From Streptomyces smaragdinus (GTDB taxonomy: Bacteria; Actinomycetota; Actinomycetes; Streptomycetales; Streptomycetaceae): a DNA stretch of 64,000 nt. The notes below the pieces were generated by a model. It worked only from the letters and a program-made list of their open reading frames with translations, made no database searches and was not told where the DNA came from. Each line of letters starts with the position of its first letter. The stretch's first letter is position 1. Of this stretch, positions 8,515 to 16,217 are shown piece by piece. The DNA lies in assembly GCF_009604385.1 (NCBI RefSeq), contig NZ_WEGJ01000004.1:248001-312000 (forward strand), read 5' to 3'. A program made the position numbers and the translations under genes.

Positions 8515-9339
8515 TCACGCCTTGCGGAGCCAGTCCAGCACCACCGGGTCGATCCGGCCCGGCACCAGGCGCTCCTCGAGGTTCTCGACGCCCGCCCACG
8601 ACGCGAGCGCCGCGTCCGGCTCGCCGTGGTGGCCGAGCGCCGCGAGCCGGGCCGTGACCTCCGCCGCGAGTTCGCCGCCGAGGTCCAGCAGGGTCGCCGG
8701 GTCGGGGCGGGTGAAGTACAGCTCGTGCAGGCCCAGCAGCCGCTCGAGCACCTGGACCGGCGCCGCGTCGTCGTCGGCCCGCAGATCCACCTCGACGTCG
8801 CTCGCGCCCCCGTAGCCCCCGCCCCGGCGGGCCACCAGCAGCGCGGCGCTCTGCCGCCCGCGCCGGTCGCCGCCGGCCGCGTCCCCGGCCGTGAGCGCGG
8901 CGAGCAGCCGCCGGGCGAGGCTCTGCCCGGGGTCACCGGCCAGCCAGGCCGCCCGCATGGCCTCGACGACCTGGGGTCCGGCGAGGATGTTGCCCTGGAT
9001 CGCGTAGCCGTCACCGGCCACCCCGCCGGCCCAGTCCATGCAGCCGCCGCCGGTGTACGTCGCGCCGTCCCCCGCCGCGCCCACCACGCCGACCTGGCGG
9101 ACGTCGCGGTCGGCGTCGTCCCCCGTCAGTCGCGCCACGACCGCCGCCGCGTCCGCGCCGCCCTGCAGGAGGGCCAGCCCGTCCGGCCGGTACGCCAGAT
9201 TCGCGTGGGCCTGCGTGGCGACCGCGCCGACGTCGGCGAGGACTGCCGGGACGGCGGCGCCGACCGCCAGGAACTTGCTGGCCACGGCCACGCCGAGGGA
9301 CTCGCCGTCGGCTGATCGCGCAACGATGGAAAAGGTCAC
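8515..9339 (-). CDS. DUF1028 domain protein (Ntn-hydrolase-like)
   Basis: A 274-residue protein starting TFSIVARSADGESLGVAVAS, the conserved opening of DUF1028 proteins, in which a Thr or Ser follows the initiator and the fold resembles N-terminal-nucleophile hydrolases. Other marks are VGAVATQAHANLAYRPDGL and GYAIQGNILAGPQVVEAM. The C-terminal 60 residues carry a putative peptidoglycan-binding-like tail as in many homologues. The GTG at 9339 is chosen since AAGGAG lies 5 bp upstream and this start places Thr as residue 2; a longer ATG reading to 9369 adds ten residues with no ribosome site. The substrate is not known for the family. Confidence 0.85.
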   Translation of the reverse strand: MTFSIVARSADGESLGVAVASKFLAVGAAVPAVLADVGAVATQAHANLAYRPDGLALLQGGADAAAVVARLTGDDADRDVRQVGVVGAAGDGATYTGGGCMDWAGGVAGDGYAIQGNILAGPQVVEAMRAAWLAGDPGQSLARRLLAALTAGDAAGGDRRGRQSAALLVARRGGGYGGASDVEVDLRADDDAAPVQVLERLLGLHELYFTRPDPATLLDLGGELAAEVTARLAALGHHGEPDAALASWAGVENLEERLVPGRIDPVVLDWLRKA

Positions 9340-9400
9340 GGCACTCCTTGGGCCTCGGGATCGCCGCATCGTAGCCCCCGCCGCGCGGCCCCGGCCAGAA

Positions 9401-10900
9401 CTACGCGATCAGCCCCCGTACATCCCCCACACCGCCCGTCACCCCGCCCTCCGCGACGAAGCGGGCCGCCGACACCAGCCGGGTCGCCGCCTCCGCCGCC
9501 AGCGCGCCGTCCACCGTGAACGGCACCCGGACGAAGCCCTCGAAGGCCCCGTCCACCCCGAACCGCGGCCCCGACGGGATCCGCACGCCGAAGCGCTCCC
9601 CCGCCTCCGCGATCCGCGAGCCGGAGAAACCGCCCGTCCTGACCCACAGCGTGAGCCCGCCGCGCGGCAGCTCGAACCGCCACTGCGGCAGCTCGGACCG
9701 CAGCGCCGCCGCGATCGCGTCCCGGTTGCCCCGCGCCTGCTCCCGGCGCAGCGCCACGGCCTCGTCCCAGCCCCCGGTCCCCATCAGCCAGCTCACCGCC
9801 AGCTGCTCCAGCACCGGCGTGCCGAGGTCGGCGTACGCGCGCGCCGAGACGAGCGAGCGGATGATCTCCGGGGTGGCCCGCACCCAGCCGATGCGCAGCC
9901 CCGCCCAGAACGCCTTGCTGGCCGAGCCGACCGTCACCACCGTCGAACCGGCCGGGTCGAACGAGCACATCGCCGGCGGCAGCTCCCCCGGACCGTCGTC
10001 GAGGCTGATCTCCAGCATCGTCTCGTCCGCGATCAGCGCCGTCCCCGCCGACCGCGCCGCCTCCACCAGCGCCCGCCGCTGCTCGGCCGTCGCCAGCGCC
10101 CCGGTCGGGTTGTGGAAGTCGGCGATCACATACGCCAGCCGCGGCGCCGCGTCCCGCAGGATCCGCCGCCACATGGGCAGGTCCCACCCCGTGAGCCCCT
10201 CCCCCATCGCCACCGGTACGAGCCGCGCGCCCTCCTCGCGCATCAGCTGCAGGATGTTCGCGTACGACGGGGAGTCCACCGCGATCCGGTCGCCGCCGCC
10301 GGTGAACAGGCGGATCAGCGCCGCCATCGCGCCCATCGCGCCGGTGGTGATCATGATCTGCTCGGGCATGGTGGGCACGCCGCGGGCGGTGTAGCGCGCC
10401 GCGACGGCCTCGCGCAGGACGGGCAGACCGGCCGGATAGTCGCCGTGGGTGTGGGCGTACAGGGGCAGCTCCTCCAGCGCGCCCCGCATCGACCGGGTCA
10501 GCCACGGCTCGGGGGCGGGCAGCGCCGCGCAGCCGAGGTCGATCATCGAGCCGATCATGTCGGGCGGCAGCGGCTCCAGCCCCCGGGCGGGCAGCGGATG
10601 CCCGGTCGGCAGGGACGTCCAGCTGCCGGCACCGCGCCGGGACTCCAGGAAGCCGGCCGACCGCAGATGCTCGTACGCGGCGGCGATCGTCGTCCGGCTC
10701 ACCGCCATGGCCAGCGCCAGCTCCCGCTCGGCGGGCAGCCGGGTGGCCACCGGGAGTCGGCCCTCCAGGACGAGCAGCCGCACCCCGTCCGCGAGCGCCC
10801 GGTACGCGGGGACCTTGCGGCCCCCGGCGGGCGGCGGCTGCTGCGAACGCAGCAGCCGGGCCAGCTGAACCGCTCCGGTGGCAGAAGTCCACTGGGTCAT
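9401..10900 (-). CDS. MocR-type regulator: GntR winged helix fused to aminotransferase (YczR-like)
   Basis: A 499-residue fusion. Residues about 20-90 form a GntR winged helix (YRALADGVRLLVLEGRLPVA, LPAERELALAMAVSRTTIAA); the rest is a type-I PLP aminotransferase domain with DFHNPTG and the PLP-lysine region TVGSASKAFWAGLRIGW. MocR proteins use PLP as effector to control a neighbouring gene, usually pyridoxine or transport genes. Here the divergent neighbour is a YczE/YitT membrane protein, which matches the YczR subgroup of MocR regulators described in Actinobacteria. ATG 10900 follows a GAGGTGG box; an upstream reading to 11035 would run through the operator and the neighbour's start. Confidence 0.9.
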   Translation of the reverse strand: MTQWTSATGAVQLARLLRSQQPPPAGGRKVPAYRALADGVRLLVLEGRLPVATRLPAERELALAMAVSRTTIAAAYEHLRSAGFLESRRGAGSWTSLPTGHPLPARGLEPLPPDMIGSMIDLGCAALPAPEPWLTRSMRGALEELPLYAHTHGDYPAGLPVLREAVAARYTARGVPTMPEQIMITTGAMGAMAALIRLFTGGGDRIAVDSPSYANILQLMREEGARLVPVAMGEGLTGWDLPMWRRILRDAAPRLAYVIADFHNPTGALATAEQRRALVEAARSAGTALIADETMLEISLDDGPGELPPAMCSFDPAGSTVVTVGSASKAFWAGLRIGWVRATPEIIRSLVSARAYADLGTPVLEQLAVSWLMGTGGWDEAVALRREQARGNRDAIAAALRSELPQWRFELPRGGLTLWVRTGGFSGSRIAEAGERFGVRIPSGPRFGVDGAFEGFVRVPFTVDGALAAEAATRLVSAARFVAEGGVTGGVGDVRGLIA

Positions 10901-11000
10901 CGTGTGCAGTCCACCTCTTCCCGATTGGCCATGGAGGGCCGATTCTTCCGGGCCACAGAGTGGCACGCATCGGTCCACCAATGCCAGAGGGGGAAGTGCT
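10901..11000. promoter_or_regulatory. Divergent control region of the MocR/YczE pair
   Basis: This 100-bp gap separates the two divergent starts. GTCCACC is repeated directly at 10909-10915 and 10973-10979, and ATTGG (10924-10928) is mirrored by CCAAT next to the second copy (about 10978-10982). Long-spaced direct repeats are typical of MocR operators, so this is the likely binding site; the assignment is by position and repeat pattern only. Confidence 0.45.
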
Positions 11001-11717
11001 TTGTCCGCTGTACGGGATTCCGCCGGGAAATCCATCGAGGGATCCGTCCGCGGACCGCGCCTGGGGGCCCGGCTCGTCCGGCTCTACGCCGGTCTGGCGC
11101 TGTACGGGGCGAGCTGCGGCATGACGGTCGACGCGGGGCTCGGCGTCGACCCCTGGGACGTCTTCCACCAGGGCGTCGCCGAACGGACCGGACTGTCGAT
11201 CGGCACCGTCTCGATCGCCGTCGGCGCGCTGGTGCTGCTGCTGTGGATACCCCTGCGCCAGCGCCCGGGCCTGGGCACGGTGTCGAACGTGCTGGTCATC
11301 GGGCTCACGATGGACGCCACGATGGCACTCGTCCCCGACGCGCACGCCCTCGGCTACCAGATCCCCCTCATGCTGTCCGGCGTCCTGCTCAACGGCGTGG
11401 CCACCGGCCTCTACATCACGGCCCGCTTCGGCCCCGGCCCGCGCGACGGGCTGATGACCGGTCTGCACGCCCGTACCGGACGCTCGATCCGCGCCATGCG
11501 GACCGTGATAGAAGTCACTGTCCTGGCCACCGGCTGGCTGCTGGGCGGCACGGTCGGCGCCGGCACCGTGGTCTACGCCGTCGCGATCGGCCCCCTCGCC
11601 CAGTACTTCCTGCGGGTATTCGCCCCCGAAAAGCCTGATGAGACCCCTGCCGCGGCCGTCCCCGCGCCCCGTACGGCGGACCCGGCGGACGGCCCCGCCG
11701 AGGCCGTGTCGATTTAG
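11001..11717 (+). CDS. YczE/YyaS/YitT family membrane protein
   Basis: A 238-residue integral membrane protein with about five to six hydrophobic segments, opening with RLYAGLALYGASCGMTVDAG followed by LGVDPWDVFHQGV, the conserved N-terminal block of the YczE family. Members are predicted transporters or membrane regulators of unknown substrate. The TTG at 11001 is chosen because GAGGGGGAA lies 5-10 bp upstream and the resulting protein begins just before the first helix; a start further upstream would overlap the divergent MocR gene. The pairing with a MocR-type regulator suggests PLP-dependent control. A Pro/Ala-rich tail of about 25 residues follows the last helix. Confidence 0.85.
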   Translation: MSAVRDSAGKSIEGSVRGPRLGARLVRLYAGLALYGASCGMTVDAGLGVDPWDVFHQGVAERTGLSIGTVSIAVGALVLLLWIPLRQRPGLGTVSNVLVIGLTMDATMALVPDAHALGYQIPLMLSGVLLNGVATGLYITARFGPGPRDGLMTGLHARTGRSIRAMRTVIEVTVLATGWLLGGTVGAGTVVYAVAIGPLAQYFLRVFAPEKPDETPAAAVPAPRTADPADGPAEAVSI

Positions 11718-11802
11718 CGACCACGGACGCGGACCGGTAAGGTACCGCGTTGGCCCGCCGGTAAAACCGTGACCGCATGCTGCGAGACGACTTCAGAGGG
11801 TG

Positions 11803-11820
11803 ACATCTCCTGTCAGATGT
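11803..11820. promoter_or_regulatory. Palindrome ACATCT-N6-AGATGT upstream of rbpA
   Basis: ACATCT (11803-11808) is mirrored by AGATGT (11815-11820) in the gap between the YczE-family gene and rbpA, about 67 bp before the SigR-type -35 box. It could be an operator or a short hairpin in a second, longer transcript. No regulator is implied by the sequence. Confidence 0.35.
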
Positions 11821-11886
11821 GACAAACCGGGCGGCGGTGGGTACAAGCAATGGGGCGGCACGACCGGCGACGCATGTCCCGATACG

Positions 11887-11912
11887 GGAATCTTCATCGC
11901 CGACCGGACGTT
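11887..11912 (+). promoter_or_regulatory. SigR-type promoter of rbpA (GGAAT-N18-GTT)
   Basis: GGAAT at 11887-11891 and GTT at 11910-11912 are separated by exactly 18 bp, matching the thiol-oxidative-stress sigma factor SigR (SigH in mycobacteria) consensus GGAAT-N18/19-GTT. It lies about 60 bp before the rbpA start. rbpA is an established SigR target in S. coelicolor, which supports the call. Confidence 0.85.
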
Positions 11913-11974
11913 GACCCGGATGACGACGACAGCGACACCTGTCCTGTGGGCGACAAGCCCGGGAGGCACGATTC

Positions 11975-12349
11975 ATGAGTGAGCGAGCTCTTCGCGGCAC
12001 GCGCCTCGTGGTGACCAGCTACGAGACCGACCGCGGCATCGACCTGGCCCCGCGCCAGGCCGTGGAGTACGCATGCCAGAACGGACATCGATTCGAGATG
12101 CCGTTCTCGGTGGAGGCGGAGATCCCGCCGGAGTGGGAATGCAAGACATGCGGCGCCCAGGCGCTCCTGGTGGACGGCGACGGCCCCGAGGAGAAGAAGA
12201 CCAAGCCGGCGCGTACGCACTGGGACATGCTCATGGAGCGGCGTACGCGTGACGAGCTGGAGGAAGTGCTGGCGGAGCGGCTGGCGGTACTGCGATCCGG
12301 CGCGATGAACCTGGCGGTTCATCCTCGCGACACGCGCAAGTCCGCCTGA
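11975..12349 (+). CDS. rbpA: RNA polymerase-binding protein RbpA
   Basis: A 124-residue actinobacterial transcription factor that binds the beta subunit and the principal sigma factor, stabilises open complexes and affects basal rifampicin resistance. The zinc-type cysteine/histidine set is visible as YACQNGHRFEMPF and WECKTCGAQALL, and the C-terminal sigma-interacting helix is HWDMLMERRTRDELEEVLAE. The ATG follows GGGAGG at 8 bp. The gene has its own SigR-type promoter and is closed by a strong hairpin shared with the opposing fxsA gene, so it is expected to be a single-gene unit induced by disulphide stress. Confidence 0.97.
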   Translation: MSERALRGTRLVVTSYETDRGIDLAPRQAVEYACQNGHRFEMPFSVEAEIPPEWECKTCGAQALLVDGDGPEEKKTKPARTHWDMLMERRTRDELEEVLAERLAVLRSGAMNLAVHPRDTRKSA

Positions 12350-12366
12350 CGGCGGCATAGGCGTCC

Positions 12367-12400
12367 GGGGCCCGACTCCCTCGTGGAGGGTGCGGGCCCC
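12367..12400. terminator. Bidirectional terminator between rbpA and fxsA
   Basis: GGGGCCCG (12367-12374) pairs with CGGGCCCC (12393-12400), with CTCC/GGAG pairing inside and a short loop. It lies 17 bp after the rbpA stop and 20 bp before the opposing stop. Confidence 0.75.
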
Positions 12401-12419
12401 TCGGCGCGCCCGGGGAGGG

Positions 12420-13004
12420 TCAGCTCCCCCGCGGCGGTTCGTCGTCGCGGACGACCTCGCCCCGGACGATCTTCCCGTCCGGGCGGTGAATCCTGGCCTG
12501 TGTGAACGCGCTGTTCAGATCACCGAGCCCGCCGGACGCCACCGGGCGCTCCAGCGCCCGCTCCATCCGCCGGCCCACCAGCGACCGCACGGGCGGCAGC
12601 AGCAGGATCAGCCCGAGGACGTCCGAGGCGAAGCCGGGGAACATCAGCAGCAGTCCGCCGAGCATCGTGACCGCGTTGCCGGACCCGTCCGTCTGCTCCG
12701 CCGGCGCCGCGGACGGCTGCAGGGACGCGGCCAGCCCGCGCCAGGCCCGGCGGCCGGCGCGCTTGACGACCGCGCCGCCCACGATCGCGCCCAGGACCAG
12801 CAGCCCGAACACCCCGAGGGCGCCGACCCAGTGGCCGACCTGGATCAGCAGCCAGATCTCCAGCACCGCCCACGCCGCCACCACGAGCGGCAGATAGCGG
12901 GCCCGGCCGCGCCGGCGCCGCGCGCCGGGGCCGGAGGGGGAGGACGGGGCGCCGGGGCCCTGGTGCGGGCCGCTCTCGCCCCCGTAAGGCTGCGGGGTGG
13001 TCAT
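12420..13004 (-). CDS. fxsA: FxsA family cytoplasmic membrane protein
   Basis: A 194-residue protein of the FxsA family, whose E. coli member relieves exclusion of phage T7 by F-plasmid PifA; its ordinary cellular role is unknown. After a Gly/Pro-rich, basic N-terminus come two or three hydrophobic stretches (YLPLVVAAWAVLEIWLLIQV, WVGALGVFGLLVLGAIVGGA) and the conserved GGLLLMFPGFASDVLGLILLL segment. The start at 13004 lies 3 bp past the stop of ppm1 (TGAGTCATG on the coding strand), so translation is probably coupled. It is the third gene of the lnt-ppm1-fxsA operon, an arrangement common in Streptomyces. Confidence 0.88.
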   Translation of the reverse strand: MTTPQPYGGESGPHQGPGAPSSPSGPGARRRRGRARYLPLVVAAWAVLEIWLLIQVGHWVGALGVFGLLVLGAIVGGAVVKRAGRRAWRGLAASLQPSAAPAEQTDGSGNAVTMLGGLLLMFPGFASDVLGLILLLPPVRSLVGRRMERALERPVASGGLGDLNSAFTQARIHRPDGKIVRGEVVRDDEPPRGS

Positions 13005-13007
13005 GAC

Positions 13008-13775
13008 TCAAGTGTGCCTGCGTCCGAGAAGCTGGCGCGCGCGGGTGCCCACGCCCCAGGCCGTGATGCGCCACAGCGCCTCGACGACGATGTCCCGGTT
13101 CATCTTGGAGTCGCCGCGCTCCCGCTCCACGAAGGTGATCGGCACCTCCACCACATGGAACCCGCGATGGGCGGCGCGCCGGGCCAGGTCGACCTGGAAG
13201 CAGTAACCCTGCGAGGCCACCTCGCCGAGCCCGAGCCCCTCCAGCGTCTCCCGCCGGAACGCCCGGTAGCCGCCGGTGACGTCCCGTATCGGGACGTCCA
13301 GCATCAGCCGCGAGTACGTGCTGCCGCCGCGGGAGAGGAACTGCCGGGACCTCGGCCAGTTCACCACCCGCCCGCCGGGCACCCAGCGCGAGCCGAGCAC
13401 CAGGTCGGCGCCCTTCAGCGCGGTGAGCAGCCGCGGCAGCTCCTCCGGCTGGTGGGAGCCGTCGGCGTCCATCTCGACCAGAACGCCGTACCCCTCCGCC
13501 ATGCCCCACGCGAAGCCCGCGAGATACGCGGCCCCCAGACCCTCCTTGCCGGCCCGGTGCAGCACGTGCACGTGGTCGTCCTCGGCCGCGAGCTCGTCGG
13601 CGAGCTTGCCCGTCCCGTCGGGGCTGTTGTCGTCGGCGACCAGGACGTGCGCCTCGGGCACGGACGCCCGGACCCGCTCCACGATGGGCCCGATGTTCTG
13701 CGCCTCGTCGTAGGTCGGGATGATCACGAGTACGCGGCCCAGCGGTCCGTACTGCCGCTGCCCACCGTGCTTCAC
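13008..13775 (-). CDS. ppm1: Polyprenol monophosphomannose synthase
   Basis: A 255-residue GT2-family glycosyltransferase that moves mannose from GDP-mannose to polyprenyl phosphate, supplying the donor for protein O-mannosylation. Motifs are LVIIPTYDEAQNIGPIVERV, VADDNSPDGTG, and the metal-binding VEMDADGSHQPEELPRLL. No membrane segments are seen, as for the catalytic half of mycobacterial Ppm1. The GTG at 13775 overlaps the lnt stop (GTGA) and has GGAAAGG upstream. In Mycobacterium tuberculosis this domain is fused to Lnt; here the two are adjacent separate genes with translational coupling. Confidence 0.93.
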   Translation of the reverse strand: MKHGGQRQYGPLGRVLVIIPTYDEAQNIGPIVERVRASVPEAHVLVADDNSPDGTGKLADELAAEDDHVHVLHRAGKEGLGAAYLAGFAWGMAEGYGVLVEMDADGSHQPEELPRLLTALKGADLVLGSRWVPGGRVVNWPRSRQFLSRGGSTYSRLMLDVPIRDVTGGYRAFRRETLEGLGLGEVASQGYCFQVDLARRAAHRGFHVVEVPITFVERERGDSKMNRDIVVEALWRITAWGVGTRARQLLGRRHT

Positions 13776-15565
13776 AGATTGGCCTTTCCTTGCTTGCGGG
13801 CGCGCCGGCCGAGTGCGTACGCGGCCGCGCAGGAGATCAGGCCCACGATAGCGAGGACCCACTCGGGAGCGGGGCCGAGCCGGTCGGAGACCGTCGTGCC
13901 GTCCCGCAGCGGGAGGCTGGTCGTCAGCACGTCCTGGGTGAATTCCGCCGTCTGCTGCTCGATGGTCCCGTCGGGCCGGACGATCGCGCTGATGCCGCTG
14001 GTGGCGGCGGTGACGATGGCCCGGCCGTGCTCGACGGCGCGCAGTTTCGACATGGCCAGCTGCTGTTCGGGCTGGCCGGTGTTGCCGTAGGTGGCGTTGT
14101 TGGTCTGGATGACCAGGGCGCGGGCCCCGGCGTTGACGGTGTCGCGGACGATCTCGTCGTACGCCACCTCAAAGCAGATCACGTCGCCGAGCCGCGCCGG
14201 GCCGGTCTGCAGGACGCCGGTGTGGTCGCCCGGGTAGAAGTCGCGCGGGACGCGCTGCAGCCGGGTGATGACCTTGCTGAGCTGCTCGCGGAACGGCACG
14301 TACTCGCCGAAGGGCACCGGGTGCTGCTTGGTGTACGACTTCCCGGGACCGGTGCCCGGGTCCCAGACGATGCCCTGATTCTCGACGTACCCCTCCTTGG
14401 TGGGGTGGTCGACGAGGGCGCCGACGAGGACGGGGACGCCGATGTCACGTACCGCGCCGTCGATGGCGGCGTAGGCCTCGGCCGAGGTGAACGGGTCGAG
14501 GTCGGAGGCGTTCTCCGGCCAGATCACCAGGTCCGGCTGCGAGGTGCGCCCGGCGCGGACGTCGGCGGCCAGCTTCTCGGTGGCCTCGACGTGGTTGTTG
14601 AGGATCTTCATGGGGCGGCCCAGGAAGTCCATGCCGGGCTGCTGGACATTGCCCTGGACGACGGCGATACGGACGGTGTCGTCGGCCCCGGTCGGCACCG
14701 GGACGGCGTAGCCGGCGGCCACGGCGGCCAGTGCCAGGGCGGCGGGGACGGCGACGGAGCGCAGGGACGCGACGGTACGGAGCCGGCCGCGCGCGTGCCA
14801 CCCGGCGAGGACGGCCGCCGCGAGCAGCGAACCGGCCAGGGCCACGCCGAACGTGACGAGCGGCGCCCCGCCGAGGGCGGCGAGGGGGGTGAACGGGGAG
14901 CCGGTGTTGGCGAACGCCAGCCGGCCCCAGGGGAAGCCGCCGAACGGAAGCCGGTCACGGGCCCATTCCTGCGCCACCCACAGGCAGGCGCCCCACAGCG
15001 GCCAGGCGGGCAGCCGGGAGGTCGCGGCGAGCGCGGGGCCGAGGGCGAGGAAGAACGCGGCCTCGGCCACCGAGAGGCCGATCGCGGCGTCCCAGCCGAT
15101 GACGTGCAGCCACTTCAGCAGGAAGACGAAGAAGGGGAGGGCGAAAGCGAACCCGAGCCAGCACGCCTGGCGGGCGGTACGGCCGCGCACCAGCAGGGCG
15201 AGCGCCGCCACGGACAGGAGCGACAGCGGCCAGATCCCGTACGGCGGGAAGGCGAAGGCCAGCGCCAGCCCGGCGGCCACGGCGATCCCGGTGGCCGCAA
15301 GGACACGGCGGACGGCGGCGCGGATACGGGCCATGCGGCCGGGGCGGGGGGCCTGGGGCGTCTCGGCCTCCCGGGGCTCCGGCCTCCCCGATCCGGGCTC
15401 CCCCGGCTCGGGCACGGCAGGTTCGGGTGCCGCGTCGGCGGTCGTGGCGTCCGGCGCCGGAGCGGCGGCGGAGGCGGTGTCTGGGCCCGGGTGCACGGTC
15501 GCTGGCCTTCCTGCAGGTCGTGCGGTGCTGGAGTGACCGTATAACGGGAAGGGGTGTTCGGTCAT
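13772..15565 (-). CDS. lnt: Apolipoprotein N-acyltransferase
   Basis: A 597-residue membrane enzyme that adds the third acyl chain to lipoproteins. A Pro/Ala/Glu-rich N-terminal extension of about 75 residues precedes about seven hydrophobic segments and a C-terminal nitrilase domain. The catalytic triad is visible: Glu in LVIWPENASDLDP, Lys in SYTKQHPVPFGEYVPFRE and Cys in VICFEVAYDE. ATG 15565 is provisional since no strong ribosome site precedes it; ATG 15334 (MARIRAAVRR) would remove the low-complexity extension. It heads the operon with ppm1 and fxsA, and GTGA overlap couples it to ppm1. Streptomyces usually have a second lnt elsewhere. Confidence 0.92.
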   Translation of the reverse strand: MTEHPFPLYGHSSTARPAGRPATVHPGPDTASAAAPAPDATTADAAPEPAVPEPGEPGSGRPEPREAETPQAPRPGRMARIRAAVRRVLAATGIAVAAGLALAFAFPPYGIWPLSLLSVAALALLVRGRTARQACWLGFAFALPFFVFLLKWLHVIGWDAAIGLSVAEAAFFLALGPALAATSRLPAWPLWGACLWVAQEWARDRLPFGGFPWGRLAFANTGSPFTPLAALGGAPLVTFGVALAGSLLAAAVLAGWHARGRLRTVASLRSVAVPAALALAAVAAGYAVPVPTGADDTVRIAVVQGNVQQPGMDFLGRPMKILNNHVEATEKLAADVRAGRTSQPDLVIWPENASDLDPFTSAEAYAAIDGAVRDIGVPVLVGALVDHPTKEGYVENQGIVWDPGTGPGKSYTKQHPVPFGEYVPFREQLSKVITRLQRVPRDFYPGDHTGVLQTGPARLGDVICFEVAYDEIVRDTVNAGARALVIQTNNATYGNTGQPEQQLAMSKLRAVEHGRAIVTAATSGISAIVRPDGTIEQQTAEFTQDVLTTSLPLRDGTTVSDRLGPAPEWVLAIVGLISCAAAYALGRRARKQGKANL

Positions 15566-16217
15566 CGCAGGTCCCGGACAGGGGCCGCCGCACGGGCTCA
15601 CGCGCGGCCGGTGCACGCGGTTCGGGGCCCGGCGCCCTTCGGTCCGACCTGGGACCCGCCGGCTGCGGATCGACCGAGGGCCGTTGTCTACTGAGCATCC
15701 GGGCCCCACCCGGGTCGCACCTGCCGGCCGGCGGGAATCGACCCTCGCCCCCATGCCGAAGACGCTGGACCTGGCTCCCTGTGACGGGCAGCCGGTGCGG
15801 CGGCCCGTCCAGACCCGAAGGGGCCCAGCGGCCTTGCGACGACAGGCGAAGATTCCGCGGCCGGACGTCCGGTGGTGGACTCGGCTGAAACTACCGGCCG
15901 CCGCCCGTACGGTGTCAACAGCTACGCCGCCTGGGGTGTCTTCCGGAATCACCAGGTCAGCGCCATGATCAAAGACCGGCCCCAGGAAGCCCCGGGGATC
16001 TGTTCCGGCCCATTGAAGATCGCCAATCACCCGTTCGGCCCACGCCTGTTCAAGCCTCAACTCCGAAACGGGCGGAAGAAAGCGCCTAACCGGAGTCCGG
16101 CGAACAGAAACCGATCACAAACGAAAGTCAACCGCCGTCGACCGAACATCGAACGGACACGGGAGTTTCACCCCCGTACGGACCCCGCCGATTCACCCCG
16201 CCGGGTACGAAGCGGAA
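15566..16217. other. 652-bp gap without a convincing gene; upstream region of lnt
   Basis: Open frames here lack ribosome sites and coding bias. The part from about 15900 to 16160 is distinctly AT-richer than its surroundings, as expected of a control region, and contains a good promoter candidate for lnt. Nothing else is recognised. Confidence 0.5.
15888..15918 (-). promoter_or_regulatory. Candidate vegetative promoter for the lnt operon
   Basis: On the minus strand TTGACA (15918-15913) is followed after 19 bp by TAGTTT (15893-15888). The -35 is a perfect consensus; the spacing is 1-2 bp longer than ideal. It implies a leader of about 320 nt before lnt. Confidence 0.5.

Noticed and set aside
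5028..8657. A 1209-codon open frame on the plus strand
   Set aside because: It runs across anmK in another frame and antisense to the FMN glutamate-synthase-like gene; its product is Arg/Gly/Pro-rich low-complexity sequence, the usual shadow of high-GC coding DNA.
11800..11982. A 60-codon frame before rbpA
   Set aside because: It contains the SigR-type promoter and overlaps the rbpA start; no ribosome site.
15684..15968. Short open frames in the gap upstream of lnt
   Set aside because: No ribosome sites and no recognisable protein features; the AT-richer part fits a control region.
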